Source of the DNA: Bacteroidales bacterium
GTDB lineage: Bacteria > Bacteroidota > Bacteroidia > Bacteroidales > Marinilabiliaceae
Assembly: GCA_024401365.1 (NCBI GenBank)
Contig: JAKSLE010000009.1
Coordinates: 1-61,817 of the forward strand
DNA: 61,817 nt
Direction of reading: 5' to 3'
Below are positions 25,406 through 34,642 of the stretch, piece after piece (within the stretch, counting starts at the first letter, position 1; each line of letters opens with the position of its first letter). The notes beneath the pieces were generated by a model that did not search any database, had not been told where the DNA came from, and saw only the letters and a list, made by a program, of their open reading frames with translations. The position numbers and the translations under genes are program-made.

Positions 25406-27250
25406 TTAGAACAACTCTACCTCAACGTTCTGTATAAACGCCGTGTACGAATGCTCTTCACCAACCTCTGCTTCCGAAATCAAGAACAACGCTGCAGCCT
25501 CTTCTCCAAACTTATTCTTTATAGGTATCTCCTTTCGAACACCTACTATCTTCTTCATCTCTGGATTAGCAAATGCTGTAACAAATTCATCGTTCGACAA
25601 CGCACTCTCAGGGAAAAGAATATTTACAGGCTTGTCAAGTACCTCGCTTCTGTCATATCCCCACAATTGCTCAGCAGCAGCATTAAAGAACTCTATAATA
25701 CCGTCCTTGTTAATGGTGATAATAGCATCAAGCGCACCCTCAAGTGTCTTCTCATTACGCTCCTTTACTGCCTCAATCTGACGGAACTGAGCCTTCATGG
25801 CCTCACTCTGCTCCTTCAACTTGATATCAAGCTGCTCCTGACTGTGCTTCATCTCAAGCTCAAGTCTTACCTGATCCGCAATGTCAGTCTCCAAACTCAA
25901 TACCTTGAGAACTTCGCCATTCTGGTCAATAACCGGAGAATATGTAGAAAGAAGGAATACCTCTTCACCCTTCTTTGTTCTTCGTCTTACACGTCCACTG
26001 TATGTCTCACCCTTTCTCAAGGTGTCAAGAACATCATTGAATGCATCAATATCTTCCTTGAAACAGAATACCTCCATGCTCTGACCCTCAATCTCTTCTT
26101 GCTTGTACTTGAAGGTCTTCAAGAAGTTGGAGTTCATAGTCAGGATAGTACCATCTATCTCAAACTCGCAACTGATAGACGCATGGTTAATGGCATCAAT
26201 GATACCCTTCATCTCTATACTTCGCCTATCAGCCTCTTCCTGCGTAGCTCGCATCTCTTCAAGGTTCTGACGAAGCTCCTCTTCTTGCTGAGCATTCTTC
26301 TCTGCCTGAATCTGCGTCTCACGCAAAAGATCAGATGTCTGAATATTTGTTCGTACAGTAGATATTGTCGACGCAATACTCTCTGCCGTCTTCTCTACAA
26401 ACGCTATCTCAAATTCTCTGAATGGCTTGAATGATGCCATCTCAATTACACCAAATACCTCATCATTGGTCTTCAATGGAACCAACAACAACGATCTTGG
26501 GTTAGATTGACCTAGTCCCGATGTAATGGTGATATAGTTGTCAGGGATATCCGTAATGTAGATTGTCTCCTTTTCCAAAGCACATCTACCTATCAAACCC
26601 TCTCCCCATTCTATCCTCTTGTCTGTATATTTTTTGCGATCAAACGCTATGAAGCCAGTAAGCTCAAAGTACTTTGTCCCATCTTGCGCAGTGTTCAAAG
26701 TAAAGAAACCAGCCTGGTTGATCTTCATATAGTTAACAAGGTACTTGACAATCTCAAATGACAAGTCTTCCATGTTATCATTGTTCCTTCGCAGAATCTC
26801 CGCAAACTGAGCAATACCATTAGTAGCCCACGTACGCTGATCTTCTTCTTCTCTTCGGAGCTCTTCTTCTTTCTTGTTCTTTATCAAGTTGCCTCGAAGC
26901 GTAGCCAACGAATTACCAAGCTCGTCCGACTCGTCAATATTCAAATCCGCATCAAGCCTGCCACTCGACAATGATTCAATAAATTCAAGGACAACCGACG
27001 AACGCTTCTCCTCTTGCCTCAATACTGCACTCTGCTGATGTATAATCTTGCCCAACTGTTTTGCAAGCAAATATCCAGCAATCGCCAAAAGTATTGGTAA
27101 CGAAATGACAGCCCAGAATGCATAATTCGACATTATGTCACTATCTGTATTCGCCGCTAATAATAGTATAAATAACGAAAGTATCAATCCGAGAATAAAT
27201 CCTCGAACTGCATACATTCTTATTAAGCTATTGAGTTTCTTCTTTTTCAT
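25406..27250 (-). CDS. Membrane HAMP-like/GAF/PAS/PAS sensor without output domain, 614 aa
   Basis: Two membrane helices (about 12-30 and 42-62) with almost no periplasmic loop, a HAMP-like segment (LSSGRLDADLNIDESDELGN, about 90-130), a GAF domain (about 150-290, with IPDNYITITSGL), a coiled coil (about 300-345), PAS1 (about 350-460), a second coiled coil, and PAS2 ending at the C-terminus. No kinase, MCP signalling tip, GGDEF or phosphatase domain follows. Coupling to CheW, CheR/CheB or the PP2C protein through its coiled coils is the likely mode of action. It lies 17 bases after cheB. Confidence 0.83.
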   Translation of the reverse strand: MKKKKLNSLIRMYAVRGFILGLILSLFILLLAANTDSDIMSNYAFWAVISLPILLAIAGYLLAKQLGKIIHQQSAVLRQEEKRSSVVLEFIESLSSGRLDADLNIDESDELGNSLATLRGNLIKNKKEEELRREEEDQRTWATNGIAQFAEILRRNNDNMEDLSFEIVKYLVNYMKINQAGFFTLNTAQDGTKYFELTGFIAFDRKKYTDKRIEWGEGLIGRCALEKETIYITDIPDNYITITSGLGQSNPRSLLLVPLKTNDEVFGVIEMASFKPFREFEIAFVEKTAESIASTISTVRTNIQTSDLLRETQIQAEKNAQQEEELRQNLEEMRATQEEADRRSIEMKGIIDAINHASISCEFEIDGTILTMNSNFLKTFKYKQEEIEGQSMEVFCFKEDIDAFNDVLDTLRKGETYSGRVRRRTKKGEEVFLLSTYSPVIDQNGEVLKVLSLETDIADQVRLELEMKHSQEQLDIKLKEQSEAMKAQFRQIEAVKERNEKTLEGALDAIITINKDGIIEFFNAAAEQLWGYDRSEVLDKPVNILFPESALSNDEFVTAFANPEMKKIVGVRKEIPIKNKFGEEAAALFLISEAEVGEEHSYTAFIQNVEVELF

Positions 27251-27266
27251 CTAGCAGTGGCTATAA

Positions 27267-28421
27267 TTATGATTTACGTGTTTTTACTAATTGTACTAAT
27301 CTCTCTGTGACCTTGTCTAGTGGCAAAATCTCATCAGCAGCTCCTTCTTTAATGGCCTCCTTCGGCATTCCAAATACAACACTCGATTGCTCGTCTTGCG
27401 CTATGCAATGAGCTCCCGTATCATGAAGTTCCTTCAATCCCTTGGCACCATCATTACCCATACCCGTAAGAATTACCCCTATGGCATTCTTACCAGCATA
27501 GCGGGCAGCTGAGCGGAAAAGAACATCTACCGATGGCCTGTGCCTGTTAACTAGCGGACCATCCTTGACTTCAACAAAATATTCCTTGCCAACTCTCTTG
27601 AGCAACATGTGCTTGTTGCCTGGAGCTATCAATACTCTGCCCTTATATAACTTGTCCCCATTCTCAGCTTCCTTGACTTCTACTTTCGAAATCTGATTCA
27701 AACTGTTCGAGAACGACCTGGTAAAACCTTCAGGCATATGCTGTACTATCGCTATACCCGGCATCTGCTCTGGCATCTCCCTTAATACTACTCGTATGGC
27801 TTCCGTTCCTCCAGTGGATGCTCCTAATACAATTACAGTATCAGTGTCTACTATAATGTCATTTGCATTCCCTTTCTCAAGAACAACGTCTGCTGAGTAC
27901 TTTGGCCTGACTTGAACTAAATTCGATGAAGCTATATTTGATGGGTGAGGAACCTCAACTGGCTGTGGCTTTTCTGCCTGCCTCTGCGCATACTCCCCAG
28001 GATTAATTCTCTTGATCTTCGAAAGAGCCGCAGCTTTTACTACGTCACACAACATAATGTGCGACTCCTTGAAAAATACATCAGGATTCATCGATGGCTT
28101 GCCTATAATCTCACTGGCACCATACTCCAGCGCTTTCATAGCCACCTCTGTACCCTTGGTCGTCAACGAAGAAATAACAACTACCGGTATCGGATGCTGC
28201 GCCATAATCTTGCGTAGGAAAGTCAATCCGTCCATACGAGGCATCTCAATGTCAAGCGTAATGACATCCGGAACCTCTACCTGTATCTTCTTAACAGCAA
28301 TGATAGGGTCAGATGCCGTACCCATTACCTCAATCTCCGGATCCGACTCCAGAATTGATGATAATGACTGACGTACAACCGCCGAATCATCAACTATTAA
28401 TACTCTTATCTTCTTTTCCAT
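27267..28421 (-). CDS. cheB: Chemotaxis response regulator protein-glutamate methylesterase CheB
   Basis: 384 aa. A receiver domain (1-120) with phospho-acceptor Asp57 in [12 protein letters not shown], a linker, and the methylesterase domain with GASTGGTEA (Ser), QHMPEGFT (His) and [10 protein letters not shown] (Asp). It demethylates or deamidates chemoreceptor glutamates, activated by CheA. It is adjacent to cheD and near cheR, forming a full adaptation set for the single receptor of the operon. Confidence 0.95.
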   Translation of the reverse strand: MEKKIRVLIVDDSAVVRQSLSSILESDPEIEVMGTASDPIIAVKKIQVEVPDVITLDIEMPRMDGLTFLRKIMAQHPIPVVVISSLTTKGTEVAMKALEYGASEIIGKPSMNPDVFFKESHIMLCDVVKAAALSKIKRINPGEYAQRQAEKPQPVEVPHPSNIASSNLVQVRPKYSADVVLEKGNANDIIVDTDTVIVLGASTGGTEAIRVVLREMPEQMPGIAIVQHMPEGFTRSFSNSLNQISKVEVKEAENGDKLYKGRVLIAPGNKHMLLKRVGKEYFVEVKDGPLVNRHRPSVDVLFRSAARYAGKNAIGVILTGMGNDGAKGLKELHDTGAHCIAQDEQSSVVFGMPKEAIKEGAADEILPLDKVTERLVQLVKTRKS

Positions 28422-28463
28422 CCCAATTGTTTTTCTTCATTAGTTTCTCTCGGCAAAGAAATA

Positions 28464-28937
28464 CTAGAATTCTCTCTTTTCCAAGAATTTGTGCCTAACT
28501 TCACCCGTATCAGTAAAGAATAGGATCTTTCTGCCTCTTTTGCCTCCAACACTCGAACTAACTATTGGTATCTTACAGCGTTCAAGCATCATCTTGGCTA
28601 TTTCTATATTTCTCTCTCCAATCATCGTGGACGATTTACCGCCCCCAACATCCAATAACTCTGCTCCTCCAAATATCTTCGCCTGAATATCTTCAACTTT
28701 ACTCCCCATACTTCTCATCTTCTCTATCAACTTCTCTATCGCTATATTTCCATATTTTGGTGACGCAAGGTCATTTCCAGTCCAGGTTGATAACATGTAG
28801 TGGTTGATTCCACCAAAATGAAGGCGTTTGTCCCACAAGCATACTGCCACACAGGAACCCAGTACTGTCTTTACAACGTACGGCTCCCTGCTCGCGAAAA
28901 ACGATGATGGATATAAGAAATGCTGTGAGTATTCCAT
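28464..28937 (-). CDS. cheD: Chemoreceptor glutamine deamidase CheD
   Basis: 157 aa, the family size. The Cys-His dyad is visible: Cys29 in TVLGSCVAVCLWD and His46 in GGINHYML. Other family marks are AKIFGGAELL and SSSVGGKRGRKI. CheD deamidates receptor glutamines and in some bacteria stimulates CheC. No cheC is present here. It lies between the His-less kinase-like gene and cheB. Confidence 0.93.
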   Translation of the reverse strand: MEYSQHFLYPSSFFASREPYVVKTVLGSCVAVCLWDKRLHFGGINHYMLSTWTGNDLASPKYGNIAIEKLIEKMRSMGSKVEDIQAKIFGGAELLDVGGGKSSTMIGERNIEIAKMMLERCKIPIVSSSVGGKRGRKILFFTDTGEVRHKFLEKREF

Positions 28938-28948
28938 TCGTCTATCCC

Positions 28949-29848
28949 TTAAAATAATTCATCGCCCTCATCAAAGAACAATGCGTCTTCATCAGATGTA
29001 AAGTTGTCTACTATAGTTTCAGACTCAGGTAGTACTACTGTAAACGTAGAGCCTTCTCCCTTCTGACTTTGAATATTAATTCTGCCGCCGAGCATATCAA
29101 GCAACGCCTTGGTTATCGACAAACCAAGACCATGACCCTGGTTAATCGAATTAATACCAGTGTCCAAACGACGGAATCGCTCAAAAATTATATTCTGATT
29201 CTTCTCCGAGATACCTGTACCAAAGTCTTGAACAGAAATGTTCAACTCATCATCATCCATCCATACCTTGACAATAACCTTGCTGTCCTTGTAGCTGTAC
29301 TTGATAGCATTGTTCAAGATATTTGTCAAAATCTGACGAAGTTTCTCCGAGTCTGTCTTGAAATCAAAGTTCTTACCAAAACCTATCTCTATCTGGTAGT
29401 CAAACTCTATCTCAATACCCATCTTACGAGCAACAACAGCAAATGATTCAATTACTGTCTGAAGTAACTGACGTATATTTACCTTCGAGATGTTTGGCTG
29501 CATCTCTCCAGCCTCAATCTTTGCAGCTGTAAAAATGTTCTTCAACTGGAAATCAAGACTGAAACACTCGTTGTGAATCATCGCAACCATCGATACAATC
29601 TTCTTCCAATCCTGCTTCTCAACCGACAAGATGGCCTTTGATAAACCCAAAATAGATGTAAATGGGTTCACTATCTCATTTGTGATGTTCGAGATAAAAT
29701 GACTCTTCAAAGCCTCCGAGTCCTTCAAACGCTTAGATATCGTCTGATACTCCATCTGCAACGCCTCGTATCTCTCGTCTACTGTTCGTCGCTCATCTAA
29801 ACGCGATTTAAGCTCCTTTAGTAACTGCTTGTCAGATATATTGTTCAT
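28949..29848 (-). CDS. Histidine-kinase-like ATPase lacking the phospho-acceptor histidine
   Basis: 299 aa. An N-terminal coiled coil leads into a DHp-like helix whose H-box reads FISNITNEIVNPF, where the usual SHE is TNE: Asn57 replaces the phospho-accepting His. The catalytic domain looks intact (N-box ILTNILNNAIKYS, G1 DFGTGIS, F-box FERFRR, G2 GHGLGLSITKALL). It can probably bind ATP but not autophosphorylate at the normal place. It may act as an ATP-dependent allosteric partner, phosphatase, or kinase towards another protein. It is soluble and lies 13 bases after cheR. Confidence 0.85.
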   Translation of the reverse strand: MNNISDKQLLKELKSRLDERRTVDERYEALQMEYQTISKRLKDSEALKSHFISNITNEIVNPFTSILGLSKAILSVEKQDWKKIVSMVAMIHNECFSLDFQLKNIFTAAKIEAGEMQPNISKVNIRQLLQTVIESFAVVARKMGIEIEFDYQIEIGFGKNFDFKTDSEKLRQILTNILNNAIKYSYKDSKVIVKVWMDDDELNISVQDFGTGISEKNQNIIFERFRRLDTGINSINQGHGLGLSITKALLDMLGGRINIQSQKGEGSTFTVVLPESETIVDNFTSDEDALFFDEGDELF

Positions 29849-29860
29849 AAAAATTATGTA

Positions 29861-30727
29861 TTATATTCGTTTAAATATTGTTGGCTTTATATTCTTTAAA
29901 GGTACTTCCATGTTTGCTACCGATTCCGAGTGTCCTATAAATAGATAACCTCCCGAAACTAGGTGTCTGCATAACTTGTTGATTACCTTTTCTTGCGTCT
30001 CCCTATCAAAGTATATCAGAACGTTCCTGCAGAATATCACATCGTACATCTCTTTGATATCATACTGATTATCCATCAAATTGAGATACTTCAACGATAT
30101 ATTCTTCTGTAACTCAGGCGATACCCTGACAGTCGGATTGTGTCTGTCTTTGCTCCTGTAAAAATATTTCTTCTTCAGAGCTAACGGTATTACGTCTATA
30201 GTCCGTTCCGCATATATTCCTTTTACGGCCTTATCCATAACATTGTTTGAAATATCAGTGCCTAAAATCTGATACCCCATGTCAGGATACTTCTCCATAA
30301 ACTCATGAAGTACTATGCTGATCGTGTATAACTCTTCTCCACTCGAACAGGCAGCACTCCATATTTTTACCTTCCTCTTCCCTTCTTCCCTCATCTCAGG
30401 TAGCACATTGTTCGATAAATAATCAAAATGTACAGGCTCCCTGAAAAAATCTGTCTTGTTCGTCGTTACTACACTGAGAAAATTATAAAGCTCTTTCTCT
30501 TGACCTTCCGGACTGAAAAAATATTCTTTATACTCAGAATAGTTCCTCATCCCTAATTCCCTGATTCGCTTCAACAACCTCCCTTGCAACATAACACGCT
30601 TGATCTCTGGCATCTTAATACCATATCTAGTGTAGATATAGTCACTAAATACCATGAAATCTTCCTTCGACATTTCTGCCTTGAAAACATCAATATCTTC
30701 AGATGCTATTTCGTGTTGCTGCGCCAT
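29861..30727 (-). CDS. cheR: Chemotaxis protein methyltransferase CheR
   Basis: 288 aa. Canonical CheR with TDFFREPVHFDYL, SAM loop KIWSAACSSGEELYT, LGTDISNNVMDKA and FCRNVLIYFDRETQ. It transfers methyl groups from SAM to receptor glutamates. Of the three CheR-type genes in this operon it is the most standard and the likely partner of the single MCP, whose C-terminal EYERF fits a CheR-binding pentapeptide. Confidence 0.94.
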   Translation of the reverse strand: MAQQHEIASEDIDVFKAEMSKEDFMVFSDYIYTRYGIKMPEIKRVMLQGRLLKRIRELGMRNYSEYKEYFFSPEGQEKELYNFLSVVTTNKTDFFREPVHFDYLSNNVLPEMREEGKRKVKIWSAACSSGEELYTISIVLHEFMEKYPDMGYQILGTDISNNVMDKAVKGIYAERTIDVIPLALKKKYFYRSKDRHNPTVRVSPELQKNISLKYLNLMDNQYDIKEMYDVIFCRNVLIYFDRETQEKVINKLCRHLVSGGYLFIGHSESVANMEVPLKNIKPTIFKRI

Positions 30728-30752
30728 TTGTCCTTACCTTCTCTTTCTTTTG

Positions 30753-31226
30753 TCAACCTTCTTGCATGTTCTTCATGCATATAATGTCTGTATCGGTAAA
30801 TACCTTATCAACATCTATCGCCAAAACCATCTTGTCATCTGCTCCATGCGTGGCAAACGCAACATAGCCCGGCTTGTATGAATTGACAATACTTTGCTTG
30901 TCTTCAGCACTTACCTCTATTATGTCCGAAACATAATCTACTACTATGGCAACATGAAACTCATCGGCTTTGCCAGGATTAACCGCCAAAACAATGACAC
31001 ATGTCTGCTCTTTTATCTCTATAGGAGATAAGCCAAACTTCAAGCCCGAGTCAATCAATGGCACTACCCCATCTCGGTGCTCAATAAGTCCCTGCAAGTA
31101 TGGTAATGTGGACTGTCGCGTCTTTGGCGCTTGATACTCTAGTATCTCTACCACATTATTAACACTCACAGCAAATGTATTGTCACTTGACTGAAATGTC
31201 AGATATGCATTTATTTGTTCTTCCAT
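30753..31226 (-). CDS. cheW: CheW coupling protein (second of two)
   Basis: 157 aa, single CheW SH3-like domain: NAYLTFQSSDNTFAVSVNNV at the start, LPYLQGLIEHRDGVVPLIDS, and VDYVSDIIEVS near the end. CheW links receptor tips to CheA. It is adjacent to another CheW (12-base gap). The two differ clearly, so they may couple different receptors, such as the MCP and the PAS/GAF protein. Confidence 0.92.
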   Translation of the reverse strand: MEEQINAYLTFQSSDNTFAVSVNNVVEILEYQAPKTRQSTLPYLQGLIEHRDGVVPLIDSGLKFGLSPIEIKEQTCVIVLAVNPGKADEFHVAIVVDYVSDIIEVSAEDKQSIVNSYKPGYVAFATHGADDKMVLAIDVDKVFTDTDIICMKNMQEG

Positions 31227-31237
31227 CTCCTATACTC

Positions 31238-31699
31238 TTAATTCTCAACGACTTTCGCCAAATCAGCTATATTGATAGTATAGACAAACTTGTCGTCTTT
31301 CTTTATTGTACCACTAAGCGTCCCTTGTACCTGCTCACTTATCTGCATTACTACATCCTTAGTCCAACTTTCTGGCGCATAATCAAACACGTCATCTACT
31401 TCATCTACTAAGAAACCTAGCAAACTGTCATTAGATTCGTCAGTAGATACTATGACAATAGAGGCCTCAGGATGATCTTCATCGTTCTTAATGCCAAACA
31501 ATACTGACGTATCTATCACAGGTACCATGTTACCATGGTTGTTTATCACTCCCATGATATACTCTTTCGATAGCGGTACATTCGTAGGCTCAACATACTC
31601 CAAAATGTGACGAATCTTCATCGTCTCAAATGCAAAGTACTCACCTGCTATCTTAAAGGTGGTAACTGATGTAGTTGTATTTTCTATAATCTCTGCCAT
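31238..31699 (-). CDS. cheW: CheW coupling protein (first of two)
   Basis: 153 aa CheW-type domain with VTTFKIAGEYFAFETMKIRH, VPLSKEYIMGVINNHGNMVP and GFLVDEVDDVFDYAPES. It lies 14 bases after cheA, the most common position for the main array adaptor. Cytoplasmic. Confidence 0.92.
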   Translation of the reverse strand: MAEIIENTTTSVTTFKIAGEYFAFETMKIRHILEYVEPTNVPLSKEYIMGVINNHGNMVPVIDTSVLFGIKNDEDHPEASIVIVSTDESNDSLLGFLVDEVDDVFDYAPESWTKDVVMQISEQVQGTLSGTIKKDDKFVYTINIADLAKVVEN

Positions 31700-31712
31700 T
31701 TTGTTACCTCCC

Positions 31713-33794
31713 CTATTTTTTATTCTGCTGCTTCTTGTTGCGCAACATATTGTTGTAGTTGATCAATCTCGTAGTATCAATAATCAATGACAACGAACCA
31801 TCACCCATTACCGAAGCTCCTGATATCATATCAACTTTTCGCAAGAATCTGCCAAGTGGCTTAACCACAATCTGATACTCACCAATTATCTGGTCAATAA
31901 CCATTCCTACATGCTTATCGCCATTCTTTACCAATAGTATCTTGGACTTTTGTATGTCCTCTACCGGTTTGTAGTAGAACAAATTGTTCAAATCTATGAA
32001 CTGAACCTGCTCACCATTATATGTAAAGATATTGCCTATACCATTCTCGTTGAACTTGACCTCCTGAGGATTCAAAATCCTCTCAATGTTCGACAATGGG
32101 AAGATAAACTGCTCGTCGTTTATCTTGGTCAACAAACCATCAATAATCGAAAGCGTCAACGGAATGTCAAGCGTCAATGTAGTACCTTGATCTATCTCTG
32201 AATCTACCGAAACTTCTCCTCTGACTTCCTGAATCTTACTCTTAACTACGTCCATACCTACACCACGACCACTGACGTCACTGACCTTCTCAGCTGTAGA
32301 GAATCCACTCGCAAAAATCAAGTTGAGAATCTCTTGCTTCGTCATCTTGGCACTGGCATCTACTACTCCCTTTTCAACCGCCTTTGCAAATATCTTCGCA
32401 GGATCCATACCCTTACCATCATCAATAATTTGAATGACTACATTGGATCCTGAATAGAATGCCTTTAATAATATAGTACCCTTAGGATTCTTACCCTTCT
32501 TGATACGCTCATCTGGCATCTCTATACCATGGTCTCCTGAGTTTCGAATAATATGAAGCAATGGATCTATCAAGTGCTCAATAATATTCTTATCAAGCTC
32601 AATGTCTCCTCCTTCAACTACAAACTCAAGCTGCTTTCCAAGTTTGTTGCTTAGGTCTCGTACCAAACGCTGGAAACGAACTAGCTCACCTTGCAAAGGA
32701 ACCAAACTCATCTCAAACGACGTCTCACGAAGCTGACGGGTGATCTTTTCCATCTGCTCAGTAATCGATGCAAAGGCCTCATTGTTACTCTTAGAAGCTA
32801 TCAGATTCAACTGGGCTTGCATCGTCACTAGTTCACCTACAGCATTTACCAACTCATCTATCTTGGCTGATGAAACACGCTGCGTGGCAATCTTCGCCGT
32901 CTCTTGTTGTTGCTGCTTGGCTTCTGGCTTAGCCGACGCCACCGCAGCTTGCTTAACTACCTTGAATACATCAAAATCTTCTTTCTTGAGCATCACACCA
33001 GTGCTGTGCGCATTGGCCATCATCTCAGGAAGTTTATCCGTATTGCTTACAATGTCGCCCTTTGGCAACTCGGTTATCTCAACCTTACAGTCATCTTCTA
33101 CAAAGATGAATACATCCTTAATGTCATTTACATCCTGGTCCGTCTGCAATACCACCTGCCACTTAATACGCATGGCCAATGGCTCAAACTCCATAAACGG
33201 ATGAACATCCTGAAGATACGATACCGTCTTAGCCTCTCCCAACGCCATCAAGTCTTCTATTATGAAGAGCGGATTGGTACCATTGCTAAGAAGATTCTCA
33301 AAAGGCTCAAAATTTACTAGGTAGTTCTTTGGTCCAGCCTCTTCTTCTTTCTCAACCTGTGGTTGAGCCGCTTGCTGCTGTCCCGCTTTGTTCGGATTGA
33401 CATAAAGACCTTCACCAGGCGCAAAGTGCGCTTGCAACCTCTTGATGTAATCTTGCTGATGCGCTATGTCGTCTGGATCCGTCAACTGCCCCTTCTCTAA
33501 CAAGAGTCGTATGTAATCCAAACTCTCAAACGTAAGCGAAATTATATCTTTGGTAACCTTGATCTTGTCATTCCTGATATGATCATAGATTGTCTCTAGA
33601 TTATGAGTGAAATTACTCAAATCATTAAAACCAAACATAGCACCACCACCCTTGATGGTGTGCATAGATCTAAAGAGTCGCTCAATGATCTCTTTGTTCT
33701 CAGGATCATTTTCCAACTCAAATAGAGCCTCCTCGATACTGGCAACATTGTCTGTAGCCTCTTCGACAAATTTCTGCTGAAACCTATCTAACAT
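31713..33794 (-). CDS. cheA: Chemotaxis histidine kinase CheA
   Basis: 693 aa. P1 HPt domain with phospho-accepting His45 in RSMHTIKGGGAMFG. A middle P2-like domain (about 155-250, with NPLFIIEDLMALGEAKTV). Dimerisation P3 and GHKL P4 domain (LLHIIRNSGDHGIE, then DDGKGMDP and GRGVGMDVVKS). A C-terminal CheW-like P5 (about 550-690). It is a complete class II kinase able to phosphorylate CheY and CheB. The 132-base gap to cheY holds a weak hairpin (33892-33913). No motility genes are nearby, so its output is probably not a flagellar motor. Confidence 0.95.
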   Translation of the reverse strand: MLDRFQQKFVEEATDNVASIEEALFELENDPENKEIIERLFRSMHTIKGGGAMFGFNDLSNFTHNLETIYDHIRNDKIKVTKDIISLTFESLDYIRLLLEKGQLTDPDDIAHQQDYIKRLQAHFAPGEGLYVNPNKAGQQQAAQPQVEKEEEAGPKNYLVNFEPFENLLSNGTNPLFIIEDLMALGEAKTVSYLQDVHPFMEFEPLAMRIKWQVVLQTDQDVNDIKDVFIFVEDDCKVEITELPKGDIVSNTDKLPEMMANAHSTGVMLKKEDFDVFKVVKQAAVASAKPEAKQQQQETAKIATQRVSSAKIDELVNAVGELVTMQAQLNLIASKSNNEAFASITEQMEKITRQLRETSFEMSLVPLQGELVRFQRLVRDLSNKLGKQLEFVVEGGDIELDKNIIEHLIDPLLHIIRNSGDHGIEMPDERIKKGKNPKGTILLKAFYSGSNVVIQIIDDGKGMDPAKIFAKAVEKGVVDASAKMTKQEILNLIFASGFSTAEKVSDVSGRGVGMDVVKSKIQEVRGEVSVDSEIDQGTTLTLDIPLTLSIIDGLLTKINDEQFIFPLSNIERILNPQEVKFNENGIGNIFTYNGEQVQFIDLNNLFYYKPVEDIQKSKILLVKNGDKHVGMVIDQIIGEYQIVVKPLGRFLRKVDMISGASVMGDGSLSLIIDTTRLINYNNMLRNKKQQNKK

Positions 33795-33926
33795 CTTTGG
33801 TTTAGTTTGGTGTGTGATACTTGTTAATTCATCTCATACCTAGTACAACTAGTAATAACATCATCTTTATTTATTAATACAGATAATGCCTCATAGGTAT
33901 ACTAACGCCTATGTCGTGACAGCTCT

Positions 33927-34292
33927 TTATCGAACTACACGCGAAATGGCACTCAAAAGCTTAGCTGGTACAAATGGCTTGATAATCCATCCTGTAGCAC
34001 CCGCCTCTTTTGCCTCCATCTTCTTCTCCGTCTGTGACTCTGTAGTCAAGAACAAGATTGGAATGTGCTTATATGCGTCCATCTCTCTGATCTTACGAAT
34101 AAGACCAAGACCATCAAGGTTTGGCATGTGAAGGTCTGTGATAACTATATCTATCGCACGACCATCCAAAAACTTCAATGCGTCTTCTCCATCAACACCT
34201 ACAAGTACATCGTAACCCTCATTCTGAAGTGTGAAGTTTACAACCTCACGAATACTTTCAGAGTCGTCTACTATTAATACTGTCTTTGCCAT
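33927..34292 (-). CDS. cheY: Single-domain response regulator CheY
   Basis: 121 aa receiver domain: acidic pair in VDDSES, phospho-acceptor Asp53 in VITDLHMPNLDG, conserved Thr in FLTTES, and Lys in WIIKPF. It is the direct CheA target in this operon. There is no DNA-binding output, and the effector it binds is unknown. The STAS protein encoded 25 bases upstream is one candidate partner. Confidence 0.93.
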   Translation of the reverse strand: MAKTVLIVDDSESIREVVNFTLQNEGYDVLVGVDGEDALKFLDGRAIDIVITDLHMPNLDGLGLIRKIREMDAYKHIPILFLTTESQTEKKMEAKEAGATGWIIKPFVPAKLLSAISRVVR

Positions 34293-34317
34293 ATTAGTAT
34301 ACTTTGTTATTTTATTC

Positions 34318-34629
34318 TTATTGGTTAAGTGAATCTATCGTGATGCCCGCTTTCGTAAGCAGTGCAGTCAAATCTTCTGGTAACGTAGTGGCTATCGTCA
34401 ACTTCTTGCCACTTGCTTTCCACGCCGATTTCATAGATAGCACAAGTTGTACAAATGTAATATCAACATTGTCAGGATTCTCAACTGTTAAGCATACATC
34501 TTCTTCAGGTGATATCTGACTCTTCAACTCATCATATATCTTTTCAATATGATTGATGATAATGCTGCCCGTCAAGCGAACTTGCTTGGCACCATCTTTC
34601 TCTGTTACTTCTACACTGTACGAACTCAT
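34318..34629 (-). CDS. STAS-domain protein, 103 aa
   Basis: A single STAS fold (KQVRLTGSIIINHIEKIYDE, then VCLTVENPDNVDITFVQLVL). STAS proteins such as SpoIIAA are phosphorylated on Ser/Thr at a DSSG-like site. Here that position reads DITFVQ, leaving only a Thr as possible acceptor. It lies between the receptor gene and cheY, which is an unusual place for a STAS protein. It could bridge the chemosensory array to the downstream Sia kinase/phosphatase pair. Confidence 0.83.
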   Translation of the reverse strand: MSSYSVEVTEKDGAKQVRLTGSIIINHIEKIYDELKSQISPEEDVCLTVENPDNVDITFVQLVLSMKSAWKASGKKLTIATTLPEDLTALLTKAGITIDSLNQ

Positions 34630-34642
34630 AATAGCTTATCTT

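Noticed and set aside
25361-26434. 357-codon plus-strand frame over the GAF/PAS sensor
   Set aside because: Leu/Tyr/Cys-rich shadow of a real minus-strand gene with three recognisable domains.
33892-33913. CATAGG/CCTATG hairpin between cheY and cheA as a terminator
   Set aside because: A six-base stem without a T run. The operon most likely continues through it, although mild attenuation is possible.
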